In this document: positions 1 through 8,019 of the stretch, in pieces
Numbering within the stretch: position 1 is the stretch's first letter
Layout: each line of letters opens with the position of its first letter
Assembly (NCBI GenBank): GCA_002307145.1
Contig: DBTR01000060.1
Location: 1-51,426, forward strand
DNA from: Rhodospirillum sp. UBA1311
Lineage (GTDB): Bacteria; Pseudomonadota; Alphaproteobacteria; Rhodospirillales; Rhodospirillaceae
Direction of reading: 5' to 3'
DNA: 51,426 bases
Position numbers and translations under genes: made by a program
Notes under the pieces: model-generated
Told to the model about the DNA's origin: nothing
The model's input: the letters and a program-made list of their open reading frames with translations, nothing else
The model's database searches: none

Positions 1-2
1 CG

Positions 3-836
3 AAGTGGACCCACGACATCGAGGCCGGCGTCTCCTATGGGCAGGAGCGGTTCTACTACCTGAAGGGCGGCAGCACGCCGGTCTACGTCACGGCCTGCCA
101 GACCTCTTCCGTCACCTACACCCAGGACCAGCAGATCACCGGCTACCAGTACCACGACGACCAACTCTATGCCTTCCCGCTCTCGACCGTGACGATCTCA
201 ATCGGCGGCAGCACCTACACGATCAAGAACAGCGAGGTTTTGGCGGGCGCGACGCAGTTCGCATACACCCTCGCGGGCACCGTCGATCAGCAGAATGGAC
301 AGGCCACCTACGAGGGCTGCAACGCCTATTACAGCACCACGAAGTCGGAGAAGTGGGAACGCCCGGACGGGAGTTTCTACTTCAAGCCCATCGGCGAGGG
401 TTCGCCGGTCGGGCCGTCCGACATATGCAGCACGACAACCGAAAATGCGCAGTACTACGCGGTCAGCTACCACAACGGTGGCGGAGCAAACGGTGCGGGC
501 TCGGTCAGTTCGACGCTCTATTACCTTGCGCGAACGGTCAAAACCAACCCCGTCACCAACGAGGTGTTCACTGGCTCCAAGACAACCACGGGTCAAACCA
601 ATTGGAGCGTGACAGGCACCTCAGGTTCGGGGTGTGTGGTGCAGCCACCGAGCGGTTCCAGCCCCTTCGCAACCGTGAGTTTGGGGTGCCAGGATGAAGG
701 AAGCGGGTACTACTACGTCACCGTGATTAAAGGTCCGTGCGCTTCGAGCACGATCTACGGCACGTTCAACCAAACGGACGGCAAAAGCGGCTCGTTCACC
801 TGCGGGTGGACCAACAACTCGTACACGTGGCCGTAA
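3..836 (+). CDS. Hypothetical Ser/Thr/Tyr-rich protein, 5' end cut off by window edge
   Basis: An open frame runs from the window edge to the TAA at 834-836, so the start lies outside. The visible 277 residues are rich in Gly, Ser, Thr and Tyr and contain several scattered Cys. This composition suits an exported or surface-exposed protein, but no membrane segment or known domain is recognised. It ends 3 bp before a secreted protease-inhibitor gene and about 270 bp before virB11, so it is probably the distal part of the type IV secretion operon. A pilus-associated or surface component is possible but is only inferred from position. Shadow frames across this stretch lack sensible composition. 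Confidence 0.6.
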   Translation, partial: KWTHDIEAGVSYGQERFYYLKGGSTPVYVTACQTSSVTYTQDQQITGYQYHDDQLYAFPLSTVTISIGGSTYTIKNSEVLAGATQFAYTLAGTVDQQNGQATYEGCNAYYSTTKSEKWERPDGSFYFKPIGEGSPVGPSDICSTTTENAQYYAVSYHNGGGANGAGSVSSTLYYLARTVKTNPVTNEVFTGSKTTTGQTNWSVTGTSGSGCVVQPPSGSSPFATVSLGCQDEGSGYYYVTVIKGPCASSTIYGTFNQTDGKSGSFTCGWTNNSYTWP

Positions 837-839
837 GCG

Positions 840-1094
840 ATGGCCGCGATCATCGCCCTTGCGCTCGCACTGTTCGGTCAGTCCTCGCCGGTTCTTGCCG
901 GTGAGGACGCCGACCGGCCCGTGTGCGACCTGAGCCTCGCCCAAGTGGGCGAGGCTCTTCCTCCCAATCTCGAAGCCTCGGCCGGAGTGCGGATCGTCCG
1001 CCCCGGCCAGGTCGTCACCCAGGAATTCGCGGCGCGCCGAACCACCATCCTCCTCGATGCCGAGGGCCTGGTGGTGACGGTGCGTTGCGGCTGA
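840..1094 (+). CDS. Small exported peptidase inhibitor, I78 family
   Basis: The protein has 84 residues. Residues 1-20 form a hydrophobic signal peptide ending in VLAG. The C-terminal half carries the pattern typical of I78 (elastinal-like) inhibitors: a VRIVRPGQVVT segment, an Arg-Arg pair, a LLDAEG turn and a terminal VRCG. Members of this family are small periplasmic or secreted serine-protease inhibitors. The gene sits between an exported-type protein and virB11 with very short gaps, so it is likely co-transcribed with the secretion apparatus. It might protect the transfer machinery or an adhesin from proteolysis, but that is inference. The family call rests on the C-terminal motif. Confidence 0.7.
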   Translation: MAAIIALALALFGQSSPVLAGEDADRPVCDLSLAQVGEALPPNLEASAGVRIVRPGQVVTQEFAARRTTILLDAEGLVVTVRCG

Positions 1095-1103
1095 GGGGGC
1101 GCG

Positions 1104-2081
1104 ATGTCGGCAATCAGCACCATCCTCAAGCCCCTCGCGCGCTACTACGAGGATCCCACCACCGTCGAAATGCGGATCAACCGCCCGAAGAAGGTGGTGG
1201 TCGATCGGCGCGGCGTCGGCAAGGTCGAGATCGACGCGCCCGAGCTCACGCTTGCGAAGATCGAGGACATCTGCCGGTCGCTGGCGAACATCACCAAGGT
1301 GAAGTTCGACCCCGACAAGGCCCCGAAGCTCAGTTGCGTGATCCCGGAGGTCGCGCACCGCTTCGAGTGCGCCTTGAACGCCTCGGTACGCACGAAGGTT
1401 TCGCTGGCGATCCGCTGCAAACACCCTTTCACGCCGACCTGGGAACAGATCGGCGCTTCACCCGAGGTCGTCGGCTATCTCGGGCGCACGATCGTCGAGG
1501 AGAAGAACGCGATCGTCGCCGGTGCCACCAATACCGGCAAGACCACTCTCCTGAACAAGATGCTCGAGTTCCTGCCCGATTCTGATCGTGTTGTGGCGGT
1601 CGAGGATACCCCGGAACTGCAGATCGACCGCTTCTGGGATGGCGTCGGCCTGCTGGCGGCACGCGAAGCCTCCACGTCCACCGGAATGCTGTCCTGGCGC
1701 GAGCTCTACGACCACCAGATGCGCATTACCCCCGATCACGTCATCTTCGGCGAGATCTCCACGCAGAACGCTTTCGCCGCGCTTGGGTCGCTCAACTCGG
1801 GCGTCACCGGCTTCATGTGCACCATCCACGCCGAAAGCCCGGAACAGGTGCTGAAGCGCAAGTTCGCCCAGAACATCGCCTGGGCCGGCCTGCGGATGCA
1901 CGACATCCCGGAATTCCTGCGCGAGCTCGTCGACGTGATCATCCAGATCAAGCGCGACAACAGCGGCTTCCGCCGCATCACCGACATTTACGAACCCCGC
2001 GCCGACCGTTGGGTAATGAAGCGCGGCGAGATGGCGGCCGCCGGCCTCCATGTCGTCAAAGTCCCGAAAGGAGACGCATGA
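1104..2081 (+). CDS. virB11: VirB11-type secretion ATPase
   Basis: The protein has 325 residues, close to the family norm. VirB11 proteins are hexameric cytoplasmic ATPases that power pilus assembly and substrate transfer in type IV secretion. The Walker A is GATNTGKTT near residues 138-146. A glutamate-rich VEDTPELQ segment follows, then ITPDHVIFGEIS (Walker B-like) and TIHAESPEQ, the His box. The N-terminal third is the divergent domain usual in the family. The stop overlaps the virD4 start in ATGA, showing translational coupling. The gene is preceded by GGGGGCGCG, a weak ribosome site. Confidence 0.93.
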   Translation: MSAISTILKPLARYYEDPTTVEMRINRPKKVVVDRRGVGKVEIDAPELTLAKIEDICRSLANITKVKFDPDKAPKLSCVIPEVAHRFECALNASVRTKVSLAIRCKHPFTPTWEQIGASPEVVGYLGRTIVEEKNAIVAGATNTGKTTLLNKMLEFLPDSDRVVAVEDTPELQIDRFWDGVGLLAAREASTSTGMLSWRELYDHQMRITPDHVIFGEISTQNAFAALGSLNSGVTGFMCTIHAESPEQVLKRKFAQNIAWAGLRMHDIPEFLRELVDVIIQIKRDNSGFRRITDIYEPRADRWVMKRGEMAAAGLHVVKVPKGDA

Positions 2082-3940
2082 TGATGCAGCTGATCGCCCT
2101 ACTCGGGATCGGCACGACGGTGGCGGCCGCCGGCGTCGTGCTGCAGCTGGTGTGGGGATTCTACCCCCTGCAGGCGAGCTCGTGGGTGTGGGCGTGGAAG
2201 TTCTATCGCGCTTACGGCACCATCCCGCCGTTCCTGCTGTGGACGGCGATCGGTGCGGTCGCCGGCTTGATCGTCGCCGCCCTGGTCGTTCAAATCGTCG
2301 CGGCGCGGGTGCGCTCGCGCACCGTCCACGGGACCCACAGTATCGACACCCTGCACGGCTCCGCGCACCTTGCCGGCAAGGCGGATGTGCGCGAGATGGG
2401 CCTCTGGCGCGACGACGGGGTGGTGGTCGGCGGCTGGAAGTCGGTCGCCGGCATCCGCCCGCTGCGGGACGAAGGCCCCGACCACACGCTGTTGATCGCG
2501 CCGCCGCGCACCGGCAAGGGTGCGGGCCCGGTCCTCTCGACGCTCCTCACTTGGCCCGATTCCGTCGTCGTCCACGACCTGCGCGGCGAAAACTACGGCA
2601 AGTCGGCGGGCTGGCAGGCGCAGCGCGGCGCTCGGGTGATCAAGTTCGACCCGAGCGCGGTCAGCGGGTCGTCGCGCTGGAACCCGCTCGCGGAGATCCG
2701 CGTCGGCACCGACCACGAGATTGCCGACGCGCAGAACATCGCGATGATGATCATCGACCCCAACGGCAAGGGGTTGGTGGACTTCTGGATGAAGTCGGGC
2801 TTCGCCTGGCTGTCGGCCGCGATCCTCCACACCCTCTACCGCGTTCGCGCCGAACAGGATCGCGTGGCGACCCTCGCCGACGTGGACATGCTGCTTTCGG
2901 CGCTCGCGATCGAGGGCGGCCTGGAAGCCCTCCTCCTCGAAATGACCGAGTACGACCACGGCCGCCAGGCCGTCAACGACATGGTGAACTCGGGCGCGCA
3001 GAACATGCGCAACCGCGCGGCTCAGGAGCGATCCGGCGTGCAATCGTCGTCGCAGATCGACCTGACACTGTACCGGGATCCGATCGTCGCGAAGAACATC
3101 TCGGAAAGCGATTTCTGCCTCGACGACCTGCAGGGCGGCGACGCGCCGGTGGCGGTCTACCTGATCGTGCCGCCCAACGATATCGACCGGCTGCGGCCGC
3201 TGCTGCGGGTGTTCTGGAACCTGTTGCTGCGCCGGCTGATGCAGACCTACGACCAGGCGGGCAACGCCACCCACAAGCGCCAGCTGCTGCTGATGTTCGA
3301 CGAGTTCACGTCGGTGAAGAAGCTCGAGATCTTCGAGCAGTCGATGGCGTACATGGGCGGTTACGGCATCAAGGCGTATATCGTCGTGCAAACCCTGATG
3401 CAGCTGCAGGAAGTCTACGGTCGCGAAAACGCGATCTTCGCCCTCTGCAAGATCAAGGCGGCCTATGCGCCCGGCGATTACGGCACGGCGGAGATTCTGT
3501 CGCAGCTGACCGGCAAGACCACCGTCGTCAGCGCCAAGCACGAGCGAAACCGCAAGGTGCTTCAGGTGGTCGGCGGCAATGTCTCCGACCGCATCGAAGC
3601 GACCGGCCGCCAACTGATGACGCCTGACGAGGTCATGCACCTCAAGCCGGCGAAGAAGTCGCGCGACGGCAAGCGGATCATCAAGGCCGGCGAAATGCTG
3701 ACGCTCGTCACCGGATACCCGCCGATCCGCGGCTGGCAACCTCTCTACTTCAAAACGCCCGCGCTCGCGGCGCGCGCTCGCATCTCCCCGCCCGATGCCG
3801 ATGCCGATGCGGCGCGGGCGAAGCCTGCGGCCGTCACGCCGATCGACGAGGCGACGGCGGTTCCGGCGATCGCGCCGGCCGCCGCTCCGCGCTTCGCGGA
3901 CGGGATCCGCGCCGCTGCGCAACCCACCATCAAACCCTGA
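2078..3940 (+). CDS. virD4: VirD4/TraG-type coupling protein
   Basis: The protein has 620 residues. It is the inner-membrane ATPase that docks the relaxase-DNA complex to the secretion channel. Two membrane segments lie at about residues 5-27 and 45-70. The Walker A is APPRTGKG near residue 149 and the Walker B is LLLMFDEFTS near 406. The C-terminus is an Ala/Pro-rich tail after residue 565. The start at 2078 was chosen because it overlaps the virB11 stop as ATGA and follows AAAGGAG. A longer reading frame upstream would run through virB11 and is not credible. Position and motifs make the call firm. Confidence 0.93.
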   Translation: MMMQLIALLGIGTTVAAAGVVLQLVWGFYPLQASSWVWAWKFYRAYGTIPPFLLWTAIGAVAGLIVAALVVQIVAARVRSRTVHGTHSIDTLHGSAHLAGKADVREMGLWRDDGVVVGGWKSVAGIRPLRDEGPDHTLLIAPPRTGKGAGPVLSTLLTWPDSVVVHDLRGENYGKSAGWQAQRGARVIKFDPSAVSGSSRWNPLAEIRVGTDHEIADAQNIAMMIIDPNGKGLVDFWMKSGFAWLSAAILHTLYRVRAEQDRVATLADVDMLLSALAIEGGLEALLLEMTEYDHGRQAVNDMVNSGAQNMRNRAAQERSGVQSSSQIDLTLYRDPIVAKNISESDFCLDDLQGGDAPVAVYLIVPPNDIDRLRPLLRVFWNLLLRRLMQTYDQAGNATHKRQLLLMFDEFTSVKKLEIFEQSMAYMGGYGIKAYIVVQTLMQLQEVYGRENAIFALCKIKAAYAPGDYGTAEILSQLTGKTTVVSAKHERNRKVLQVVGGNVSDRIEATGRQLMTPDEVMHLKPAKKSRDGKRIIKAGEMLTLVTGYPPIRGWQPLYFKTPALAARARISPPDADADAARAKPAAVTPIDEATAVPAIAPAAAPRFADGIRAAAQPTIKP

Positions 3941-3958
3941 GAACAAGGAGGCACACCC

Positions 3959-4666
3959 GTGTTTGCTCTCAACGTGGCGATTCTCGCCGGCCGTCTCGGC
4001 GGCGACGCCGAAATCAAGCCCCTGGCGGATGGCCGCCGGGTCGCGATCGCGAACCTCGCGATCGACCAGAACGTCAAAGGACCTTCGGGCAAGTGGCGCA
4101 CCGACACCCATTGGTGCCGGGTCGTCACCTTCGTTCCGCACTTCGTTGCCCTCCTCGAGGCGGAGGGCAAGAAGGGTAGGCCGGTGCTGGTGCAGGGCGC
4201 GCTGCGCGCCCGCTCGTGGGACCAGGATGGCGAGCGCCGGCACATGCTCGAGCTCGAGGTCGACGGCAACGGCGGCGTCGCGGTGCTGACCGACCCGATG
4301 AACGTCAACCAGGTGCGCCTGGTCGGCCGCCTCGGCGGCAATGCCGAGATCAAGACCTTGCCGGGCAACGGCGGCTCGAAGATCGCGACCCTGAGCGTCG
4401 CGGTCGGCCGTGGCTACAAAGACGCCAACGGCGAGTGGCCGTCCGACTGGATCCGTGTCGTCACCTTCCAACCCTCGCTGATCGACAAAACCCTAGCGAA
4501 GCAGGCGACCAAGGGCCGCCTGGTGGTGATCGACGGCGCGTTCCGCGCCCGCGAATGGGAGGACAAGGAAACCGGCGAAGTGAAGACCTCCTACGAGGTC
4601 GAAGTCGAAACCTCCGCCGGCGTGGTGCCGGTACTCGAGCTCAAGAGGGAGAAGGCGAATGCCTGA
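3959..4666 (+). CDS. ssb: Single-stranded DNA-binding protein with two OB folds
   Basis: The protein has 235 residues and starts at GTG, 7 bases after a strong AAGGAGG. It contains two SSB-type OB folds in tandem. Copy 1 starts with NVAILAGRLGGDAEIKPL and includes THWCRVVTF. Copy 2 starts with NQVRLVGRLGGNAEIKTL and includes SDWIRVVTF. A normal SSB has one OB fold and an acidic tail. Here the duplication replaces the second subunit, and the usual acidic C-terminal tip (DDIPF-like) is absent. Its place between virD4 and ardC suits a role in coating the incoming transferred strand. The stop lies inside the next small gene (8-bp overlap). Confidence 0.85.
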   Translation: MFALNVAILAGRLGGDAEIKPLADGRRVAIANLAIDQNVKGPSGKWRTDTHWCRVVTFVPHFVALLEAEGKKGRPVLVQGALRARSWDQDGERRHMLELEVDGNGGVAVLTDPMNVNQVRLVGRLGGNAEIKTLPGNGGSKIATLSVAVGRGYKDANGEWPSDWIRVVTFQPSLIDKTLAKQATKGRLVVIDGAFRAREWEDKETGEVKTSYEVEVETSAGVVPVLELKREKANA

Positions 4667-4850
4667 GCAGATGAACCCTGAAGACATCGTTCTCGTCGTC
4701 ACCAACCGCATCGCGGAGATCGCCAGCGCCGGCGCGCCGGTGGCGGTCGATCCCGACGACGCGGAGGAGATGGGCGCGTTCGCGGATGACGCCCTCGATC
4801 TCGACGACGCGATGGAGAGCCGCTTCGACGACGTGGCGGAAGGTGCGTGA
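4659..4850 (+). CDS. Small acidic protein sharing a motif with the relaxase tail
   Basis: The protein has 63 residues and is strongly acidic. It overlaps the end of ssb by 8 bp, starts after AAGAGGGAGAAGG, and its stop overlaps the next start as TGATG. Residues 34-56 carry AEEMGAFADDAL followed by DLDDA. The same pattern occurs three times in the C-terminal tail of the relaxase encoded at 8016-10187, for example AEDMGAFVEDAL. No known domain is recognised. The shared segment suggests that both proteins contact the same partner, such as the coupling protein, or carry a common export or docking signal. The function is otherwise unknown. Confidence 0.7.
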   Translation: MPEQMNPEDIVLVVTNRIAEIASAGAPVAVDPDDAEEMGAFADDALDLDDAMESRFDDVAEGA

Positions 4851-7198
4851 TGGCTGAAGATCGCATCAACTACCGTGACGAGATCGCTGGCGAGATCATC
4901 CGTGCGATCGAGGCAGGCACCGCCCCGTGGCAACGGCCGTGGAAGCCGAACGAGATCGGCGCGCGGCCGTTCAATCCCCTGAGCGGCAAGCCGTACAGGG
5001 GCATCAACGATCTGTGGCTGTCGCTGCGTGGGCACGCGGATCCGCGCTGGATGACCTACCGCCAAGCGCTCGAGCTCGGCGGTCAGGTGCTCAAGGGCGC
5101 GAAGGCCACGACCATCGAGTATTGGCAGTGGACCGAACGCAAGCCGGCGCTCGGCGAGGACGGCAAGCCGCTCGTCGACGTCGACGGCAACCGGCAGTAT
5201 GTCGAAACCCGCCTCGATCGGCCGCGCGTGTTCTACGCCAAGGTGTTCAACGCAAGCCAGATCGCGGGCCTCGAACCCTGGATCGCGCCGGCGCCGACCT
5301 TCGATCCGATCGAGCGGGCGGAAGCCCTGCTCGCGGGCTGTACCATCCCGATCTTCCACGACCAGGCCGATCGGGCGTTCTACAGCCCATGGGCCGATCA
5401 GATCCATCTCAACCCCCGCGCCGACTTCAAGGACGCGGCCGCCTACTACGGCACCGCGCTGCACGAGGTCGGACACGGCACCGGGCACGAATCTCGCCTC
5501 GCGCGGGAATTCGGCCCGTTCGGCTCCGAGGTCTACGCCCGCGAAGAGCTCCGCGCGGAGATCTCGAGCTACATGCTCGCGCGCGATCTCGGCATCGGTC
5601 ACGACCCATCACGGCACGCGGCCTACGTCGAAAGCTGGCTGAAGGCGCTGAAGGAGGATCGCAACGAGATCTTCCGCGCCGCGCGCGACGCGGAAGAAAT
5701 CAAGACCTGGGTGATGGAGCCCGAGCGGCGGCCGGAGCTCGAGCGCAACGCTCAGGCACGGGTGGCGGCCGCGCAAGCGGAGGAACACGGGATGACAGAA
5801 ACCCCGGCGGTGCGCGTCTACTTCTCGGTGCCGTTTTCCGAGCGTGACGCGGTGAAGGCGGCCGGCGCACGATGGGACGGCGACGCCAAACGCTGGTACG
5901 TGCCCGAGGGTAAGTATCCAGCGGCGTTCGTGCAGTGGGCGGATCGCCCGAAGGAGGCGAAGCCGGAACGCGCAACGGCTCCCGCCGATCGCGCGCCGGC
6001 GGCGACCAAACCGGAACCGGCGAAGCGGATCTTCCTCGCGGTGCCATTCGCGGAAAAGAACGAGGCCAAGGCGCTCGGTGCGCAGTGGAGCAAGCGCGAC
6101 AAGTCGTGGTGGGTTCCCGAGGGCACCGATCTTGCCCCGTTCGAGAAGTGGACGCCGGGAACCGCCAAGGCGGCCGCCGCCGACCTCTCCCCGGTGGCGG
6201 AGTTTGGCGACGCGCTGCGCGCTCACGGGTTGCTCCTCGAGGGCGTGCCGGCGATGGACGGCAAGTGGCATCGGGTGCAGGTCGAGGGCGACCGTGCGGG
6301 GCAGTTTTCAGGTTCCTACGTCGGCTTCCTGCCGCAGACGGAGAATGAACGTCCTGCCGGCCTCATCACCAACTGGAAGGCCGGCGTGACGGCCGACAAG
6401 TGGGTGGCGGCAGGCGCGATGCTCTCAGCCGAGCAAAAAGCCGAGCTTCAGGCCCAGGCGGCTCAAATCCGTACCCAGCGCGAAACCGATCGCCGGCAGG
6501 CGGCCGAGGTGGCTGCGCGCAAAGCCTATGGCGTTTGGGCCAACCTGCCTGACGGCGCGACCCCGGAAACCTGTGCCTATCTCGCCGCAAAGGGGGTCGA
6601 GGGGCACGGCGTGAAGGTTGCGCAGGACGGGCACCTGGTGGTGCCGCAGCGTGACGCGGACGGTCGTCTGTGGGGCGTGCAGTTCTGCTCGGCCGAGGGC
6701 AAGCGGTACATGAAGGGCAACCTTCACACCGGCACCATGCACGTGATCGAACCGAGCGGCAAAGGCACGCTCGACGCGATCACGCCGGCGATGGGTGGAA
6801 CCATCGTTATCGCCGAAGGCTACGCGACGGCCGCCACGATCCACGAGGCGACCGGGCGGCCGGTGGTGGTGGCGTTCGACAGCGGCAACCTCCAAGCCGT
6901 CGTGCGGGCGGTGAAAGAGCGCCACCCCGAGCGGGAACTGTTGATCGCCGCCGACAACGACCACGCCGTCATCCTCGGCGGCAAGCCGGTGAACGTCGGC
7001 ATGGTCAAGGCCGAAGCCGTTGCCAAGACGACCGGCGCGCTCTGGACCGCGCCACGGTTCAGCGACGACGAGAAGGCAAGCAAGCTGACCGATTTCAACG
7101 ACCTTGCCGCCTCGCGCGGCAAGTCGGCGGTGAAGGCGGCGATCGACGCGGCTTTGACCCGGAACCGGGCCGAAGAGCTCGAGCGAGGCATCGCCTGA
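4850..7198 (+). CDS. ArdC-type anti-restriction/zincin protein with DUF5710 repeats and Toprim domain
   Basis: The protein has 782 residues. Residues 1-120 match the ArdC N-terminal ssDNA-binding domain (EIIRAIEAGTAPWQRPW, and PYRGINDLWL). A zincin-like peptidase domain follows with HEVGHGTGH near residue 205 and a downstream Glu in EELRAEI. Two DUF5710-type repeats are visible near residues 320-355 (VYFSVPFSERDAVKAAGARW) and 395-430 (IFLAVPFAEKNEAKALGAQW). The C-terminal third is a primase-type Toprim domain with IVIAEGYATA and IAADND as the catalytic acidic motifs. Such proteins travel with conjugative DNA, shield it from restriction and may prime the complementary strand. The start is ATG 4850; the in-frame GTG just before it is an alternative. 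Confidence 0.88.
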   Translation: MAEDRINYRDEIAGEIIRAIEAGTAPWQRPWKPNEIGARPFNPLSGKPYRGINDLWLSLRGHADPRWMTYRQALELGGQVLKGAKATTIEYWQWTERKPALGEDGKPLVDVDGNRQYVETRLDRPRVFYAKVFNASQIAGLEPWIAPAPTFDPIERAEALLAGCTIPIFHDQADRAFYSPWADQIHLNPRADFKDAAAYYGTALHEVGHGTGHESRLAREFGPFGSEVYAREELRAEISSYMLARDLGIGHDPSRHAAYVESWLKALKEDRNEIFRAARDAEEIKTWVMEPERRPELERNAQARVAAAQAEEHGMTETPAVRVYFSVPFSERDAVKAAGARWDGDAKRWYVPEGKYPAAFVQWADRPKEAKPERATAPADRAPAATKPEPAKRIFLAVPFAEKNEAKALGAQWSKRDKSWWVPEGTDLAPFEKWTPGTAKAAAADLSPVAEFGDALRAHGLLLEGVPAMDGKWHRVQVEGDRAGQFSGSYVGFLPQTENERPAGLITNWKAGVTADKWVAAGAMLSAEQKAELQAQAAQIRTQRETDRRQAAEVAARKAYGVWANLPDGATPETCAYLAAKGVEGHGVKVAQDGHLVVPQRDADGRLWGVQFCSAEGKRYMKGNLHTGTMHVIEPSGKGTLDAITPAMGGTIVIAEGYATAATIHEATGRPVVVAFDSGNLQAVVRAVKERHPERELLIAADNDHAVILGGKPVNVGMVKAEAVAKTTGALWTAPRFSDDEKASKLTDFNDLAASRGKSAVKAAIDAALTRNRAEELERGIA

Positions 7199-7419
7199 TG
7201 CCCGCTCCGCTTGAGGAAGGCAAACACCGCCGTTGCTGTGTTCGGGGGTACTTCACCCCCGAACAGAAAGCCGACGCGACGCGCCTGGCGCAAGCTGTCG
7301 GCATGACGGAATCCGACCTGACGCGCCTGTTCTACGTCACGGCGTCGCCCGACGACGTGGAGCGCCTGAAGACCCACCCGGCGTATCTCGCCCTTTTGAT
7401 GGAGGAATCCAGCCGATGA
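7198..7419 (+). CDS. Small hypothetical protein
   Basis: The protein has 73 residues. Its ATG overlaps the previous stop (TGATG) and its own stop overlaps the next start (ATGA), so it is translationally coupled on both sides. It is predicted to be mostly helical, with a TPEQKADATRLAQAVGM segment resembling a short DNA-binding or protein-binding helix pair. No family is recognised. Its place inside the transfer operon suggests a conjugation accessory role. Confidence 0.6.
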   Translation: MPAPLEEGKHRRCCVRGYFTPEQKADATRLAQAVGMTESDLTRLFYVTASPDDVERLKTHPAYLALLMEESSR

Positions 7420-7634
7420 ACGCGATCCAGGACGATCCCCAGGCACGCGAGCTCGAGCAGGTGTTGATCCTGTGGCTCAACGTCACCGGCGACCTGTCGG
7501 CGCAGCTGGCGCGCCGGCGCACCGGGGAGCCGTGCGGCCAGCGGATCGTCCTGGATCTCCTCGACCATCGCCTGAGCGACGCGCGCGCGGCGGCCGAAGA
7601 CGCCTTCACGGCGTCGCTGTTCTCCGCGTGGTAG
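7416..7634 (+). CDS. Small hypothetical protein
   Basis: The protein has 72 residues, is helical and has no membrane segment. The ATG at 7416 follows a good GGAGGA about 9 bases upstream and overlaps the preceding stop by 4 bp. Nothing in it matches a family I can name. It ends 7 bp before the TraJ-like gene, so it is part of the same transcript and may be a relaxosome accessory. Confidence 0.55.
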   Translation: MNAIQDDPQARELEQVLILWLNVTGDLSAQLARRRTGEPCGQRIVLDLLDHRLSDARAAAEDAFTASLFSAW

Positions 7635-7641
7635 GTGGGGG

Positions 7642-8019
7642 ATGGCAACCAGACGTAAACGGTTTTTGGTGTCTTACGATGTCGACGAGCTCGCGCGCCT
7701 GGATGCGCAGCGCAACCAGGTGCGCCTTTCACGCTCGGAGTACCTTCGCCGGATCTCGCTCGGCCAGCATCTTCCCGATGCGGCCGATTTTGCCGGCATG
7801 GCGGCAATTGGTGACCTGCTGAAGGTCAACGCCGACCAGGCGCGTCTCGGCAACCTCCTGAAGCTCACGCTCGATGAGGCAGACGGGCAGATCGGCGTCC
7901 CGACCGTGGCGCGGATCGAAGACCTGATTGCGGAGATCCGTAAGACCCAGATGGCGATCCTCGGCAAGGTGGAGGATTTGCATTTCGAGATCCATCCGCG
8001 TCGGAAGCGCCGGACATGA
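7642..8019 (+). CDS. TraJ/MobC-like relaxosome DNA-binding protein
   Basis: The protein has 125 residues. The N-terminal 40 residues look like a ribbon-helix-helix fold (VRLSRSEYLRRISLG). The segment LLKVNADQARLGNLLKL resembles the conserved core of TraJ-family proteins of RP4-type plasmids. These bind oriT and load the relaxase. The ATG follows GGTGGGGG and the stop overlaps the relaxase ATG as ATGA, the normal pairing of traJ and traI. I could not find a convincing oriT nic site next to it. Confidence 0.75.
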   Translation: MATRRKRFLVSYDVDELARLDAQRNQVRLSRSEYLRRISLGQHLPDAADFAGMAAIGDLLKVNADQARLGNLLKLTLDEADGQIGVPTVARIEDLIAEIRKTQMAILGKVEDLHFEIHPRRKRRT

